Shown one piece after another: positions 7,134-13,241 of a stretch of 13,241 bases of DNA. Every line of letters starts with the position of its first letter. Positions within the stretch are counted from its first letter, which is position 1. The notes under the pieces were generated by a model. It was not told the DNA's origin. It worked only from the letters and a program-made list of their open reading frames with translations, and did not search any database. The position numbers were made by a program, and so were the translations under genes. The DNA is taken from positions 1-13,241 of the forward strand of contig JABBBF010000166.1 in assembly GCA_018607545.1 (NCBI GenBank), given 5' to 3'. This DNA is from SAR92 clade bacterium (GTDB lineage Bacteria; Pseudomonadota; Gammaproteobacteria; Pseudomonadales; Porticoccaceae).

Positions 7134-7841
7134 TTAAAATAATGTAATGCGTTGACCGCGTTTTTTTGGCACTTTATGGGCCGGCGGTAGCTGGCAAATT
7201 CTATTCATTAACGTGGTGGTGCCGTCGGCGTATTCCCACACCATTTGCTCTCCCTCTTCGCCTTGTTGCATATAGCGCTTAACAACGACCGGCCCCCAAC
7301 CAAAGGCATTAAATTCCAGCACCTTATTTCTCCAGGTCATACTGGCTGAAGTCCGATTGCAGTATTCCTTGCCTCCGGCAATAAATAGTACCGAACCTTC
7401 GGTATCATTAGAATTAAGCCCAATGGTATCGGCATTAAGATTCGGCCCAGCGTCGTGAATGATACCTGCCGCCGTAATGGCGACGCGACTGCCGCACTGC
7501 TCAATGCGCTCCACGTGCCACACCTTGCCAGTCACCGCCTGCCATAGGCCGCGTATATCATCGGCGCCTTCCGCCAAAGGCTCGGTACACTCTGCCAGAA
7601 TCGGCAATGGAAAATGCTCATAGCCGCAACCGGGCGTGTTGCCTTTGGGAATTTGCGCTGCTGTTTTTCCACTGCCGTCGAGCTCTGGCAACTCACAATA
7701 ATTAAGGGTGCTGCCATCGCCAGCCAGTGTCGCGGGGTCTGTCATTAACGGCGGCCGCGCAGAGAAATACAATTGCCAAAAAGCCAGAATAAAAAGTACT
7801 AGCAGAGTAGTGGGAATACCTATTAACCATTTTTTCAACAT
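7134..7841 (-). CDS. Single-pass membrane protein with a cysteine-containing periplasmic domain, unknown function
   Basis: This 235-residue protein begins M-L-K-K-W and has one hydrophobic helix (about 5-25), acting as a signal anchor or uncleaved signal peptide. The rest should face the periplasm. Six cysteines (49, 72, 85, 116, 161, 216) in the exported part could form disulfides. The segment from about residue 95 (D-I-R-G-L-W, then V-E-R-I-E-Q-C-G-S-R-V-A-I-T, G-I-I-H-D, V-W-E-Y-A-D-G-T-T-T and N-R-I-C) has the rhythm of a small lipocalin-like beta barrel, which would fit binding of a hydrophobic ligand. That is pattern-based inference; I do not recognise a named family. It sits 11 bp after the hydrolase gene and 18 bp before the next start, so it is translated as part of the operon. 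Confidence 0.75.
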   Translation of the reverse strand: MLKKWLIGIPTTLLVLFILAFWQLYFSARPPLMTDPATLAGDGSTLNYCELPELDGSGKTAAQIPKGNTPGCGYEHFPLPILAECTEPLAEGADDIRGLWQAVTGKVWHVERIEQCGSRVAITAAGIIHDAGPNLNADTIGLNSNDTEGSVLFIAGGKEYCNRTSASMTWRNKVLEFNAFGWGPVVVKRYMQQGEEGEQMVWEYADGTTTLMNRICQLPPAHKVPKKRGQRITLF

Positions 7842-7852
7842 GTCACTATCTC

Positions 7853-8764
7853 TTATTTAACATCAAGGAAGGGAAGAATCTCGGCAACCAGCTCGTCGGG
7901 TTTATCCTCTTGGATAAAGTGCCCAGCACCATCAATGAGTTTGTGGTTCTGACCTTTAGTACCCGGTATATCGCGCTTGAATAACTTGTGCACACCTCTT
8001 GTAACAGGGTCTTTATTCCCAAACAGGGTTAATACCGGCTTCTCGAATGATTTTAACTTCTCCCAGGCGGCCAGGTTTTGAGGCAAGCCCGGATTATCCG
8101 GGTAGACCGTAATCAATTGCGGAAACTGCAGAATACCCGCTTGATATTTACGTTGTGGAAACGGGGCTTTGCTGTAGACATCAAACTCACTATCACTAAA
8201 TTCCGGGTTTCGAATAGCGCGCTTAAAAGCAAACTCAAAAGGAAAAAGCGGCATCCATTTCATAATTTTTAACCACCAGTATGTAAATCGGTTGCCACCA
8301 TCCCCCAAGGGGATACCCGAATTTGTCACGACCACTCTATCGAATCTTTCTGGATTATCCGCCACCACATTAAGCCCGATCGTGCCACCCCAATCCTGAC
8401 ATACCAGCGTGATATTTTTCAGGTCATTAGCGAGTAGCCATTTTTCTATCCAGTCGATATGACGCGCCAATGTATAATCACTTTTTTTGGCCGGTTTATC
8501 GCTGCGCCCACAACCGACCAAGTCAACCGCAATAACCCGCCGTCCAGATTCCAGCAAGCCAGGAATCATATGACGCCAGATATAACTCCAGCTTGGGTTG
8601 CCGTGCATTAACAAAATGGGGGCGGCATCGCGAGGGCCTTCATCGATGCTATGGATTCGAATCTCAGTACCATCGTCGTCTTTGATGGTCGTATAGTGAG
8701 GTTCAAAGTTATAGCCCGGCAGGTTTTCAAAGCAGCTATCGGGCGTGCGTAATAAGTTCATCAT
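7853..8764 (-). CDS. Haloalkane dehalogenase-like alpha/beta hydrolase
   Basis: The 303-residue protein aligns end to end in motif order with haloalkane dehalogenase DhlA: R-T-P-D near the start, H54-G-N-P-S-W-S-Y, V-C-Q-D124-W125-G-G with an Asp nucleophile, F-T-Y-W163 in the cap, A-P-F-P and Y-Q-A-G in the cap, acid Asp252 in G-N-K-D-P, and H282 in G-A-G-H-F-I-Q-E-D. Asp124 and Trp125 have the same numbers as in DhlA, and Trp163 takes the place of halide-binding Trp175. The Asp nucleophile excludes a serine esterase; an epoxide hydrolase remains possible. Position 56 is Asn where DhlA has Glu. The ATG at 8764 was chosen over an upstream TTG because GAG lies 9 bases before it. No signal peptide is seen, so it is cytoplasmic. 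It starts 16 bp after the GST-C gene. Confidence 0.85.
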   Translation of the reverse strand: MMNLLRTPDSCFENLPGYNFEPHYTTIKDDDGTEIRIHSIDEGPRDAAPILLMHGNPSWSYIWRHMIPGLLESGRRVIAVDLVGCGRSDKPAKKSDYTLARHIDWIEKWLLANDLKNITLVCQDWGGTIGLNVVADNPERFDRVVVTNSGIPLGDGGNRFTYWWLKIMKWMPLFPFEFAFKRAIRNPEFSDSEFDVYSKAPFPQRKYQAGILQFPQLITVYPDNPGLPQNLAAWEKLKSFEKPVLTLFGNKDPVTRGVHKLFKRDIPGTKGQNHKLIDGAGHFIQEDKPDELVAEILPFLDVK

Positions 8765-8780
8765 AATCAATCGCTCTTGG

Positions 8781-9938
8781 TTAGGCGGTTTCCAGTCCCC
8801 AGACTTCTATCAAACCGGGGCGTTCAACCCGGCGCTTTGCCTTGAGGTTTATCAGGCTTTGTAAATTAATCCCTGAGTAAAATTCGTGGGCGGCTGCTTG
8901 CTGCTCACTATCACACTGATCGAAGTAATCACTGATACGCTGCAACATATAAAGCTGGTAGGGAATCACCATGCCGGTAATCGTAGTATCACGAAAGGGG
9001 TAGTCCATGGGCTTGAGTGATTTAACTCGCGGTTTTTCAGTAACACACTGCCCCTCCTCAACCCTATTCGTCGCCAGCCAGCCATCTATTTCACTGACCA
9101 TACATTTCACTTCCGGCAAAAAGTCTTTAGCGATTAAGTGCAGTATCGATTGTAGGGATTGCGGTATTTCATCATCGGCAAAATACTGTTGTGGATAATC
9201 CGGGTACTCCGGCATATCAGCGTTTTCCGCATTCATACGTTCCACCCAGCGATACACACGCTGCGCCTTGCTTTTCATAATCATGCCGGGGTAAGGGTCG
9301 CGGGATAAGTGAGCGTATAAGGGAGCCATCAAACTATAATCCGCCACACTAGGCAGACCACCGAATAAATACGGGTGCTGTTCAAAATGTTGATTCAGTA
9401 AGGATAATAATTCCAGATATTGGGCTTCAATCGCCGGGATGGTTTTTTCATTGACTCCCAGCAACGGTAGATAGGCTTGCATTGGCGCCATCACTTTTTT
9501 GGCGACTTGGCGCACAACATCAGGATTTGCTCCGGGGGCGATGTGATCACCAAACTCCAGCTCAATGAAGTCTTTATTGTGCTCGAGAAAATTCCAGCGA
9601 TAGTGCATGGCAACTTTTAATAGGCCTTCACTACCGAACATGTCGATGATTAAAGCGGCAATATGTTGTTTTGGTGTTTCAGGATAGACGGAAAATTTAG
9701 CCTGCCCCGACTGCTCAAAGTGATCAATAATATCCACGCTATCCTGAATAACCGTGCCATCGGCTAACTCAACCACAGGCAGGATACCGCGCTTGGTCTT
9801 GGGGATTATTTTTTCGCCATAGCTGGGATGACCCGGCATCACTTCATTAAAAGCAATGCCTTGCTTGCACAGATAAGAACGCACTTTGCCGGAGTACATG
9901 GACATAGGCGCAGCATATAAGGTAACAGCTTCACTCAT
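8781..9938 (-). CDS. Long-form glutathione S-transferase family protein (GST-C)
   Basis: In this 385-residue protein the thioredoxin-like domain (about 4-78) carries S13-M-Y-S-G-K-V-R, the cis-Pro I-L-P54-V-V and Q-D66-S67. The helical domain carries H-Y-R-W (112-115) and G-G-L-P-S-V-A-D-Y (193-201). Beyond the usual end, about 150 extra residues include Y-P-F-R-D and I-P-Y-Q-L-Y-M-L-Q-R-I (325-335). GST-A and GST-B share the H-x-R-W motif and this long C-terminal layout, but overall similarity is low, so they are old paralogues. The AGG ribosome site (9945-9947) overlaps the TAG stop of the oxidoreductase gene, only 7 bp upstream, implying coupled translation. A decayed relative of its C-terminal part lies at 11207-11341. 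The substrate is unknown. Confidence 0.87.
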   Translation of the reverse strand: MSEAVTLYAAPMSMYSGKVRSYLCKQGIAFNEVMPGHPSYGEKIIPKTKRGILPVVELADGTVIQDSVDIIDHFEQSGQAKFSVYPETPKQHIAALIIDMFGSEGLLKVAMHYRWNFLEHNKDFIELEFGDHIAPGANPDVVRQVAKKVMAPMQAYLPLLGVNEKTIPAIEAQYLELLSLLNQHFEQHPYLFGGLPSVADYSLMAPLYAHLSRDPYPGMIMKSKAQRVYRWVERMNAENADMPEYPDYPQQYFADDEIPQSLQSILHLIAKDFLPEVKCMVSEIDGWLATNRVEEGQCVTEKPRVKSLKPMDYPFRDTTITGMVIPYQLYMLQRISDYFDQCDSEQQAAAHEFYSGINLQSLINLKAKRRVERPGLIEVWGLETA

Positions 9939-9945
9939 AGACAGC

Positions 9946-10953
9946 CTAATCGACCAGCTTGATGATTAATTTGCCGTGGTTTTTCCCCTGATAAACCATC
10001 TGTACGGCTTCAGGAAACATCTCAATCCCTTGAACAATATGCTCGCGGAATTGTATTTTTCCTTCGTGCTCCCAAGTCAACAAGTCCACAAACGCTTCTT
10101 TTGAGCGGTGCATATAATCACGCATGGTAAAGCCTTGCATCAGGCAGCTTTGCGTTAGCAACTGCACATAATTCCCAGGGCCAATGGAGTTTTCAATATT
10201 TTCGTATTGGGTGATTGCCCCACAGATAACAATACGGGCATGGCGATTCATCTGCATCAGCACAGCATCCAGTGTCTCCCCTCCTACCGCATCGAAAAAG
10301 ACATCAATACCCTCTGGGGCAGCCGCGTTGAGCTGGTCGGCGATATCGCCCAGCTTGTAATCGATGACCGCATCGACGTTTAAATCATCTTTAAGGTAAG
10401 CACATTTGTCAGGACCACCTGCAATACCCACAACACGGCAGCCTTTTAGTTTGGCGATCTGACAGACCACATGCCCTACGGCTCCAGCCGCAGAAGACAC
10501 CACCACCGTCTCCCCCTCTTTGGGCTTGCCAATATCCAGCAGACCAAAGTAAGCGGTAAAGCCTGGCATGCCCAAGCCCCCCATAAAGCGTGTTAGAGGT
10601 GCAAAGCTGGGGTCTATTTTTCTCAATGCGCGACTATCAAAGGTACCGTGGGTTTGAATACCGGTAAAACCGGTGCAGAAATCACCCACCTGATAATAAT
10701 CTGACCGGGACTCAATCACTTCGGCTACACCAAAGCCCCGCATAACCTCACCCAGCTCAACCGGTTCTATATAACTTTTCTTTTTCGAGATCCAGCCCTT
10801 CATCGCAGGATCAACCGACACATAGTGCATCTTGACCGATATTTCTCCTTCCTGCGGTGGTATCAGAGCATCATGGGTAAACTGCCAGGTATCGGCAGTT
10901 GGCAGACCTACTGCCTCTTTGGCAAAACGGACTTGGGTTATTGGGTTAGTCAT
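9946..10953 (-). CDS. Zinc-independent NADP-dependent oxidoreductase (MDR superfamily, CurA/prostaglandin-reductase-like)
   Basis: This 335-residue medium-chain dehydrogenase/reductase lacks the zinc cysteines of alcohol dehydrogenases. It has Y44-V-S-V-D-P-A-M-K-G-W, G-M-P-G-F-T-A-Y-F-G-L (128-138), the Rossmann loop A-A-G-A-V-G (155-160) and V-V-G-I-A-G-G-P-D-K-C (174-184), all typical of the branch containing curcumin reductase, leukotriene B4 dehydrogenase and prostaglandin reductase. Those enzymes use NADPH to reduce the C=C bond of alpha,beta-unsaturated ketones or aldehydes. The start has a clear AGGA (10960-10963), six bases from the ATG. It is the first gene of the minus-strand operon, behind a strong promoter candidate. 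With the GSTs it suggests handling of an electrophilic enone, but that is inference. Confidence 0.92.
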   Translation of the reverse strand: MTNPITQVRFAKEAVGLPTADTWQFTHDALIPPQEGEISVKMHYVSVDPAMKGWISKKKSYIEPVELGEVMRGFGVAEVIESRSDYYQVGDFCTGFTGIQTHGTFDSRALRKIDPSFAPLTRFMGGLGMPGFTAYFGLLDIGKPKEGETVVVSSAAGAVGHVVCQIAKLKGCRVVGIAGGPDKCAYLKDDLNVDAVIDYKLGDIADQLNAAAPEGIDVFFDAVGGETLDAVLMQMNRHARIVICGAITQYENIENSIGPGNYVQLLTQSCLMQGFTMRDYMHRSKEAFVDLLTWEHEGKIQFREHIVQGIEMFPEAVQMVYQGKNHGKLIIKLVD

Positions 10954-11017
10954 TATATTTCCTTAAACAGTCCTGACTTTATAACTGGAGTCATCAAGGG
11001 ATTTTCGATGATAGCTG

Positions 11018-11047
11018 ACTATAATGTTTTGCCATTATTCATGTCAA
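11018..11047 (-). promoter_or_regulatory. Promoter of the oxidoreductase-GST-hydrolase operon, with dyad
   Basis: On the minus strand a perfect TTGACA (11042-11047) is followed after 18 bp by TATAGT (11018-11023), matching the sigma-70 -10 box at five of six bases. Transcription would start about 57 bases before the ATG at 10953. Within the spacer and -10 lies an exact 6-bp dyad, ATAATG (11021-11026) with CATTAT (11033-11038), in a good position for a repressor. No regulator gene is present in the window. Confidence 0.6.
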
Positions 11048-11206
11048 TAGTTTTATAGTCGAATTTTACTACCATTGTTAATAGCACTTTATCCTCAAGC
11101 CACTGGTCATGACCTAGCTTGTATGCTGCAGACGTTTTAGGCTGGGCGTAAATGACCCAAGACCTCAGATGGTTGACACGCCCAACTGGAGGATCAGTTT
11201 TTAATG
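11048..11206. other. Intergenic stretch without a recognised feature
   Basis: Only a 10-bp palindrome, GGTCATGACC (11105-11114), stands out. A minus-strand frame stays open through most of it but shows no motif I recognise, so I read it as non-coding or decayed sequence between the operon promoter and the GST remnant. The stretch 11342-11476, between the two remnants, likewise shows nothing recognisable. Confidence 0.4.
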
Positions 11207-11341
11207 TCAAAATAGAAGCCAGGCCGACTCCGTAAAATAGCGTACGAATTTTTTCTGCTCAGACTCACTGGCCTGCTCGACACAACCTTGGATGCGTTGT
11301 TGTAAATAAAAACGATAGGGTAAATTTATTATCCATCGTGC
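11207..11341 (-). pseudogene. Remnant of a fourth long-form GST (C-terminal part)
   Basis: A minus-strand frame of 44 codons ending at TGA 11207-11209 reads I-N-L-P-Y-R-F-Y-L-Q-Q-R-I-Q and then E-Q-A-S-E-S-E-Q-K-K-F. This lines up with GST-C residues about 323-354 (V-I-P-Y-Q-L-Y-M-L-Q-R-I-S, then D-Q-C-D-S-E-Q-Q-A-A-A). The same frame upstream reaches a TAA within about 16 codons, and no GST N-terminal or helical-domain motif was found near it. This looks like the tail of a lost tandem GST gene that stood upstream of the present operon. Confidence 0.6.
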
Positions 11342-11476
11342 CAGAAGACCTAGCGCACAGAAACGCAATGCCATAACTTATGGCAGATTGTAAGGCCGCA
11401 GTATGAAGGGACCGCTCAGTGAGTTGGCAGCAAAAATCACTTGCAACTAGTACTGTCAGCACCCACATCGATTTTA

Positions 11477-11674
11477 TCAAGCTGACACTCCGCCATCAAT
11501 GTCAATAAACCATCCAGCCATATAAGTATTGTTGAGTGAAATATTCACCAGCATAACGCTGACCATGTCGCCAGATCAGCCAAGCCAACTCATCGGACAT
11601 TTCTTGAGCGAAAGTCCCTCCGCGGCTTTCGCAGGCACAGGAATAATATTACTACATGACATATGCAATAACAT
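11477..11674 (-). pseudogene. Remnant of a short-chain dehydrogenase/reductase (C-terminal part)
   Basis: A minus-strand frame ending at TGA 11477-11479 reads N-N-T-Y-M-A-G-W-F-I-D-I-D-G-G-V-S-A, the standard C-terminus of short-chain dehydrogenases (Y-x-x-G-x-x-x-x-x-D-G-G). Upstream in the same frame is P-M-S-W-L-G, a stop, then S-G-D-M-V, which fits the conserved P-x-x-R-x-G-x-x-x-D-[VI] before the last helix, except that a TGA (11576-11578) now interrupts it. The frame continues back to about 11674 (P-V-P-A-K-A-A-E-G). Only about 65 of the usual 250 residues remain, and the cofactor and Y-x-x-x-K motifs are gone, so it is non-functional. Confidence 0.65.
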
Positions 11675-11678
11675 TGCA
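11664..11678. repeat. 6-bp dyad near the receptor promoter region
   Basis: TGCAAT (11664-11669) and ATTGCA (11673-11678) flank AAC. It lies about 50 bp upstream of the TonB-receptor promoter candidate and could be an operator. It also overlaps a weaker promoter-like pair (TTGCAA 11674-11679, 17 bp, TATATT 11697-11702). Confidence 0.3.
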
Positions 11679-11723
11679 AAAGTCCATATCCATCTATATA
11701 TTGTCATGCACAATGGCATTTGA

Positions 11724-11752
11724 TTGGAAAAAGAAATACAAATAAATATAAT
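11724..11752 (+). promoter_or_regulatory. Promoter candidate of the TonB-dependent receptor
   Basis: TTGGAA (11724-11729), 17 bp and a perfect TATAAT (11747-11752). The start would lie near 11759, giving a leader of about 160 bases that contains two small hairpins. Confidence 0.45.
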
Positions 11753-11845
11753 CTATCGCTGTCTTGATAGTTATGACCAAGTCGTTTTTAAGATAGAAAT
11801 CATTTAGCAATAAGATATGCGCCAATGTATAGCCTGCAGTGGTGC

Positions 11846-11863
11846 TTGAATAAACTAATTCAA
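11846..11863. repeat. Leader dyad upstream of the receptor gene
   Basis: TTGAAT (11846-11851) and ATTCAA (11858-11863) are perfect complements around 6 bases and are followed by an A-rich run. It could be an AT-rich operator or a weak RNA hairpin in the leader. Confidence 0.25.
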
Positions 11864-11882
11864 AAAAACAGTTCAACAATAA

Positions 11883-11898
11883 CATGCGACAACGCATG
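11883..11898 (+). promoter_or_regulatory. Hairpin just before the ribosome site of the receptor gene
   Basis: CATGCG (11883-11888) pairs exactly with CGCATG (11893-11898) around the loop ACAA. The hairpin ends 8 bases before the AGGGGA ribosome site (11907-11912), so it may affect translation start or mRNA stability. Confidence 0.4.
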
Positions 11899-11918
11899 AA
11901 TTTTATAGGGGAAACCAA

Positions 11919-13241
11919 ATGAAAAAACGCACTTTGAGTTTGTACACTGCAACAGCGGCACTGGCTCTCACAGCCACCACTCCTGCACTCTCGCAGAATT
12001 TAACGCTTGAGGAGATCATCGTCACCGCAACTAAGCGTGCCGAGGGGCTTCAAGAAGTCCCAATCGCTATTTCAGTAATGAGCGGTCAGGAAATTAACGC
12101 CAAAGGGCTGACTAAAATGGAAGATCTTTCTGCATATATGCCCAATGTGCATGTGGCTGAAGCTAGCGGCGGCACTAACCTCTTTATCCGCGGTGTTGGA
12201 TCAGGTGTGAACTATGGCTTTGAGCAGTCGGTCGGCACATTTGTCGATGGCGTCTACTTTGGCCGTGGCCGAAGTGCACGTGGAAAATTCCTTGACCTAG
12301 AGCGCGTTGAGGTCTTGAAAGGGCCGCAATCGACTCTATTCGGTAAAAATACCATTGCCGGTGCGATTAATATTACTACTGGTCAACCGACCGAGGAGTT
12401 CGCAGGCTTTATCAGTGCAGGATACACCAGTGAACTCGAAGCCAAGACAGTGACTGGCGTAGTTTCAGGCCCATTAAGCGATTCAGTTCGCGGACGTTTG
12501 GCTGTGCGTAGCTATGAAGATAAGGGCTATGTCCGCAACCTAGCAGCCTCAGGAGTGGATGGCCCGCAAAACGAAAGCCTCTATGTTCGCGGGACCCTTG
12601 CGATTGATCTTTCCGAGGATTGGACTGCTACGATTAAAGCAGAACATGGTAATCATGATGTATTGGGTCGACAGGAAGTAATTTCAGAAATTAATCCGAC
12701 TATTGGGCCTGCAGTGGGGCTTTACGCATCGCCTTTCGGATCACCTAATTTTGAAGCGGGTTTTGGTTACACCAACTATCAGCAAAATATTAATGATCTT
12801 CCGCTATTTGATGACACTGAATCGACCATTATGCAGGTGAATATCGATGGCGCTGTTGGGGAATACGGTATCAAAGCAGTTATTGCTTACGCCGACTACG
12901 AATTTACTAATAGCTTGGATTCTGACTACGGTCCGCTCAGATTAATCAACCGCGGACGCAACGAAGAGCACGAGCAAATGAGTGCTGAGTTCATCCTAAG
13001 TTCGCCAAGTGATAGAGCCTTTGAATATATGGCTGGCGCCTACTATCAGACTGAAGACCTTTCTCACGATCGCTATAGCATGGTTGCTCCTTCGGCCGCG
13101 CCCACCCTTCAAAATGGCATTTTCGGGCGTTTAAATACACCTAATCCAGCACTAAATGGCGCTAGTTTTGCTCAGGCAGTTCTGGGCGGCAATCTGTCGC
13201 CAACTGCTGATAATGGCATTTTGGATGGTTCAGCTACCAAC
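11919..13241 (+). CDS. TonB-dependent outer-membrane receptor, 5' part
   Basis: The gene runs off the right edge; 441 residues are visible. A signal peptide (M-K-K-R, hydrophobic core, A-L-S before Q26) leads to the outer membrane. The TonB box lies in E-E-I-I-V-T-A-T-K-R (31-40). The plug domain follows: P-I-A-I-S-V (48-53), L-F-I-R-G-V-G (88-94), V-D-G-V-Y-F-G-R (109-116) and L-E-R-V-E-V-L-K-G-P-Q-S-T-L-F-G-K-N (127-144), and beta-barrel strands begin near residue 160. Such receptors import siderophores, vitamins, glycans or hydrophobic compounds using TonB energy; this plug style is common in receptors near catabolic genes, but the ligand cannot be read. The start has AGGGGA six bases upstream. 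It is transcribed divergently from the GST operon. Confidence 0.95.
   Translation, partial: MKKRTLSLYTATAALALTATTPALSQNLTLEEIIVTATKRAEGLQEVPIAISVMSGQEINAKGLTKMEDLSAYMPNVHVAEASGGTNLFIRGVGSGVNYGFEQSVGTFVDGVYFGRGRSARGKFLDLERVEVLKGPQSTLFGKNTIAGAINITTGQPTEEFAGFISAGYTSELEAKTVTGVVSGPLSDSVRGRLAVRSYEDKGYVRNLAASGVDGPQNESLYVRGTLAIDLSEDWTATIKAEHGNHDVLGRQEVISEINPTIGPAVGLYASPFGSPNFEAGFGYTNYQQNINDLPLFDDTESTIMQVNIDGAVGEYGIKAVIAYADYEFTNSLDSDYGPLRLINRGRNEEHEQMSAEFILSSPSDRAFEYMAGAYYQTEDLSHDRYSMVAPSAAPTLQNGIFGRLNTPNPALNGASFAQAVLGGNLSPTADNGILDGSATN

Noticed and set aside
11019..11210. 63-codon minus-strand frame between the operon promoter and the GST remnant
   Set aside because: No recognisable motif, no ribosome site, and it overlaps the operon promoter; treated as non-coding or decayed.
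11265..11480. 71-codon minus-strand frame overlapping the two remnants
   Set aside because: The GST and SDR similarities lie in other frames, and this frame shows no family pattern.
11576..11578. In-frame TGA in the SDR remnant read as selenocysteine or programmed recoding
   Set aside because: The position corresponds to a non-catalytic loop, the N-terminal three quarters of the enzyme are missing, and no recoding structure is evident; simple decay explains it.

Overview
The window looks like part of a Gram-negative, probably marine gammaproteobacterial chromosome. This is inferred from the TonB-dependent receptor with its Sec signal peptide, the exported formylglycine-type sulfatase, the many glutathione S-transferases (GSTs) and the moderate GC content. 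No RNA gene, phage gene, transposase or CRISPR array was seen.

Layout: the 3' end of a DJ-1/PfpI gene (1-470, +) is followed by a secreted or membrane-anchored sulfatase (579-2384, +). A convergent long-form GST (2466-3524, -) faces it. Next comes a membrane-tethered DUF1330-like protein on the + strand (3815-4447) with its own promoter candidate and terminator. The stretch 4523-4697 holds the broken start of a SRPBCC-type gene. From 10953 down to 4727 nearly everything is on the minus strand. Six tightly packed genes (gaps of 7-18 bp) encode a zinc-independent NADP-dependent oxidoreductase, a second long-form GST, a haloalkane-dehalogenase-like hydrolase, two unrecognised proteins (one a single-pass membrane protein) and a MAPEG membrane protein. 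A third long-form GST follows after a 94-bp gap. A TTGACA / 18 bp / TATAGT promoter candidate containing a 6-bp dyad lies just upstream of the six genes. The 965-bp gap 10954-11918 contains two decayed minus-strand gene tails, one matching the C-terminal part of the neighbouring GST and one matching the C-terminus of a short-chain dehydrogenase. It also carries the promoter and leader of a TonB-dependent receptor gene (11919 to the window end, +).

Reading as a system (inference): the gene set has the parts of a catabolic or detoxifying route for a bulky hydrophobic compound. The receptor would take it up across the outer membrane and the sulfatase would remove sulfate esters outside the cytoplasm. 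The oxidoreductase would reduce an activated C=C bond, and the hydrolase with the GSTs and MAPEG protein would handle halide, ether or electrophile chemistry. The three GSTs share an extra C-terminal region of roughly 100-150 residues beyond the ordinary GST fold. Together with the two unknown proteins, they are the most novel part. The substrate cannot be read from the sequence.
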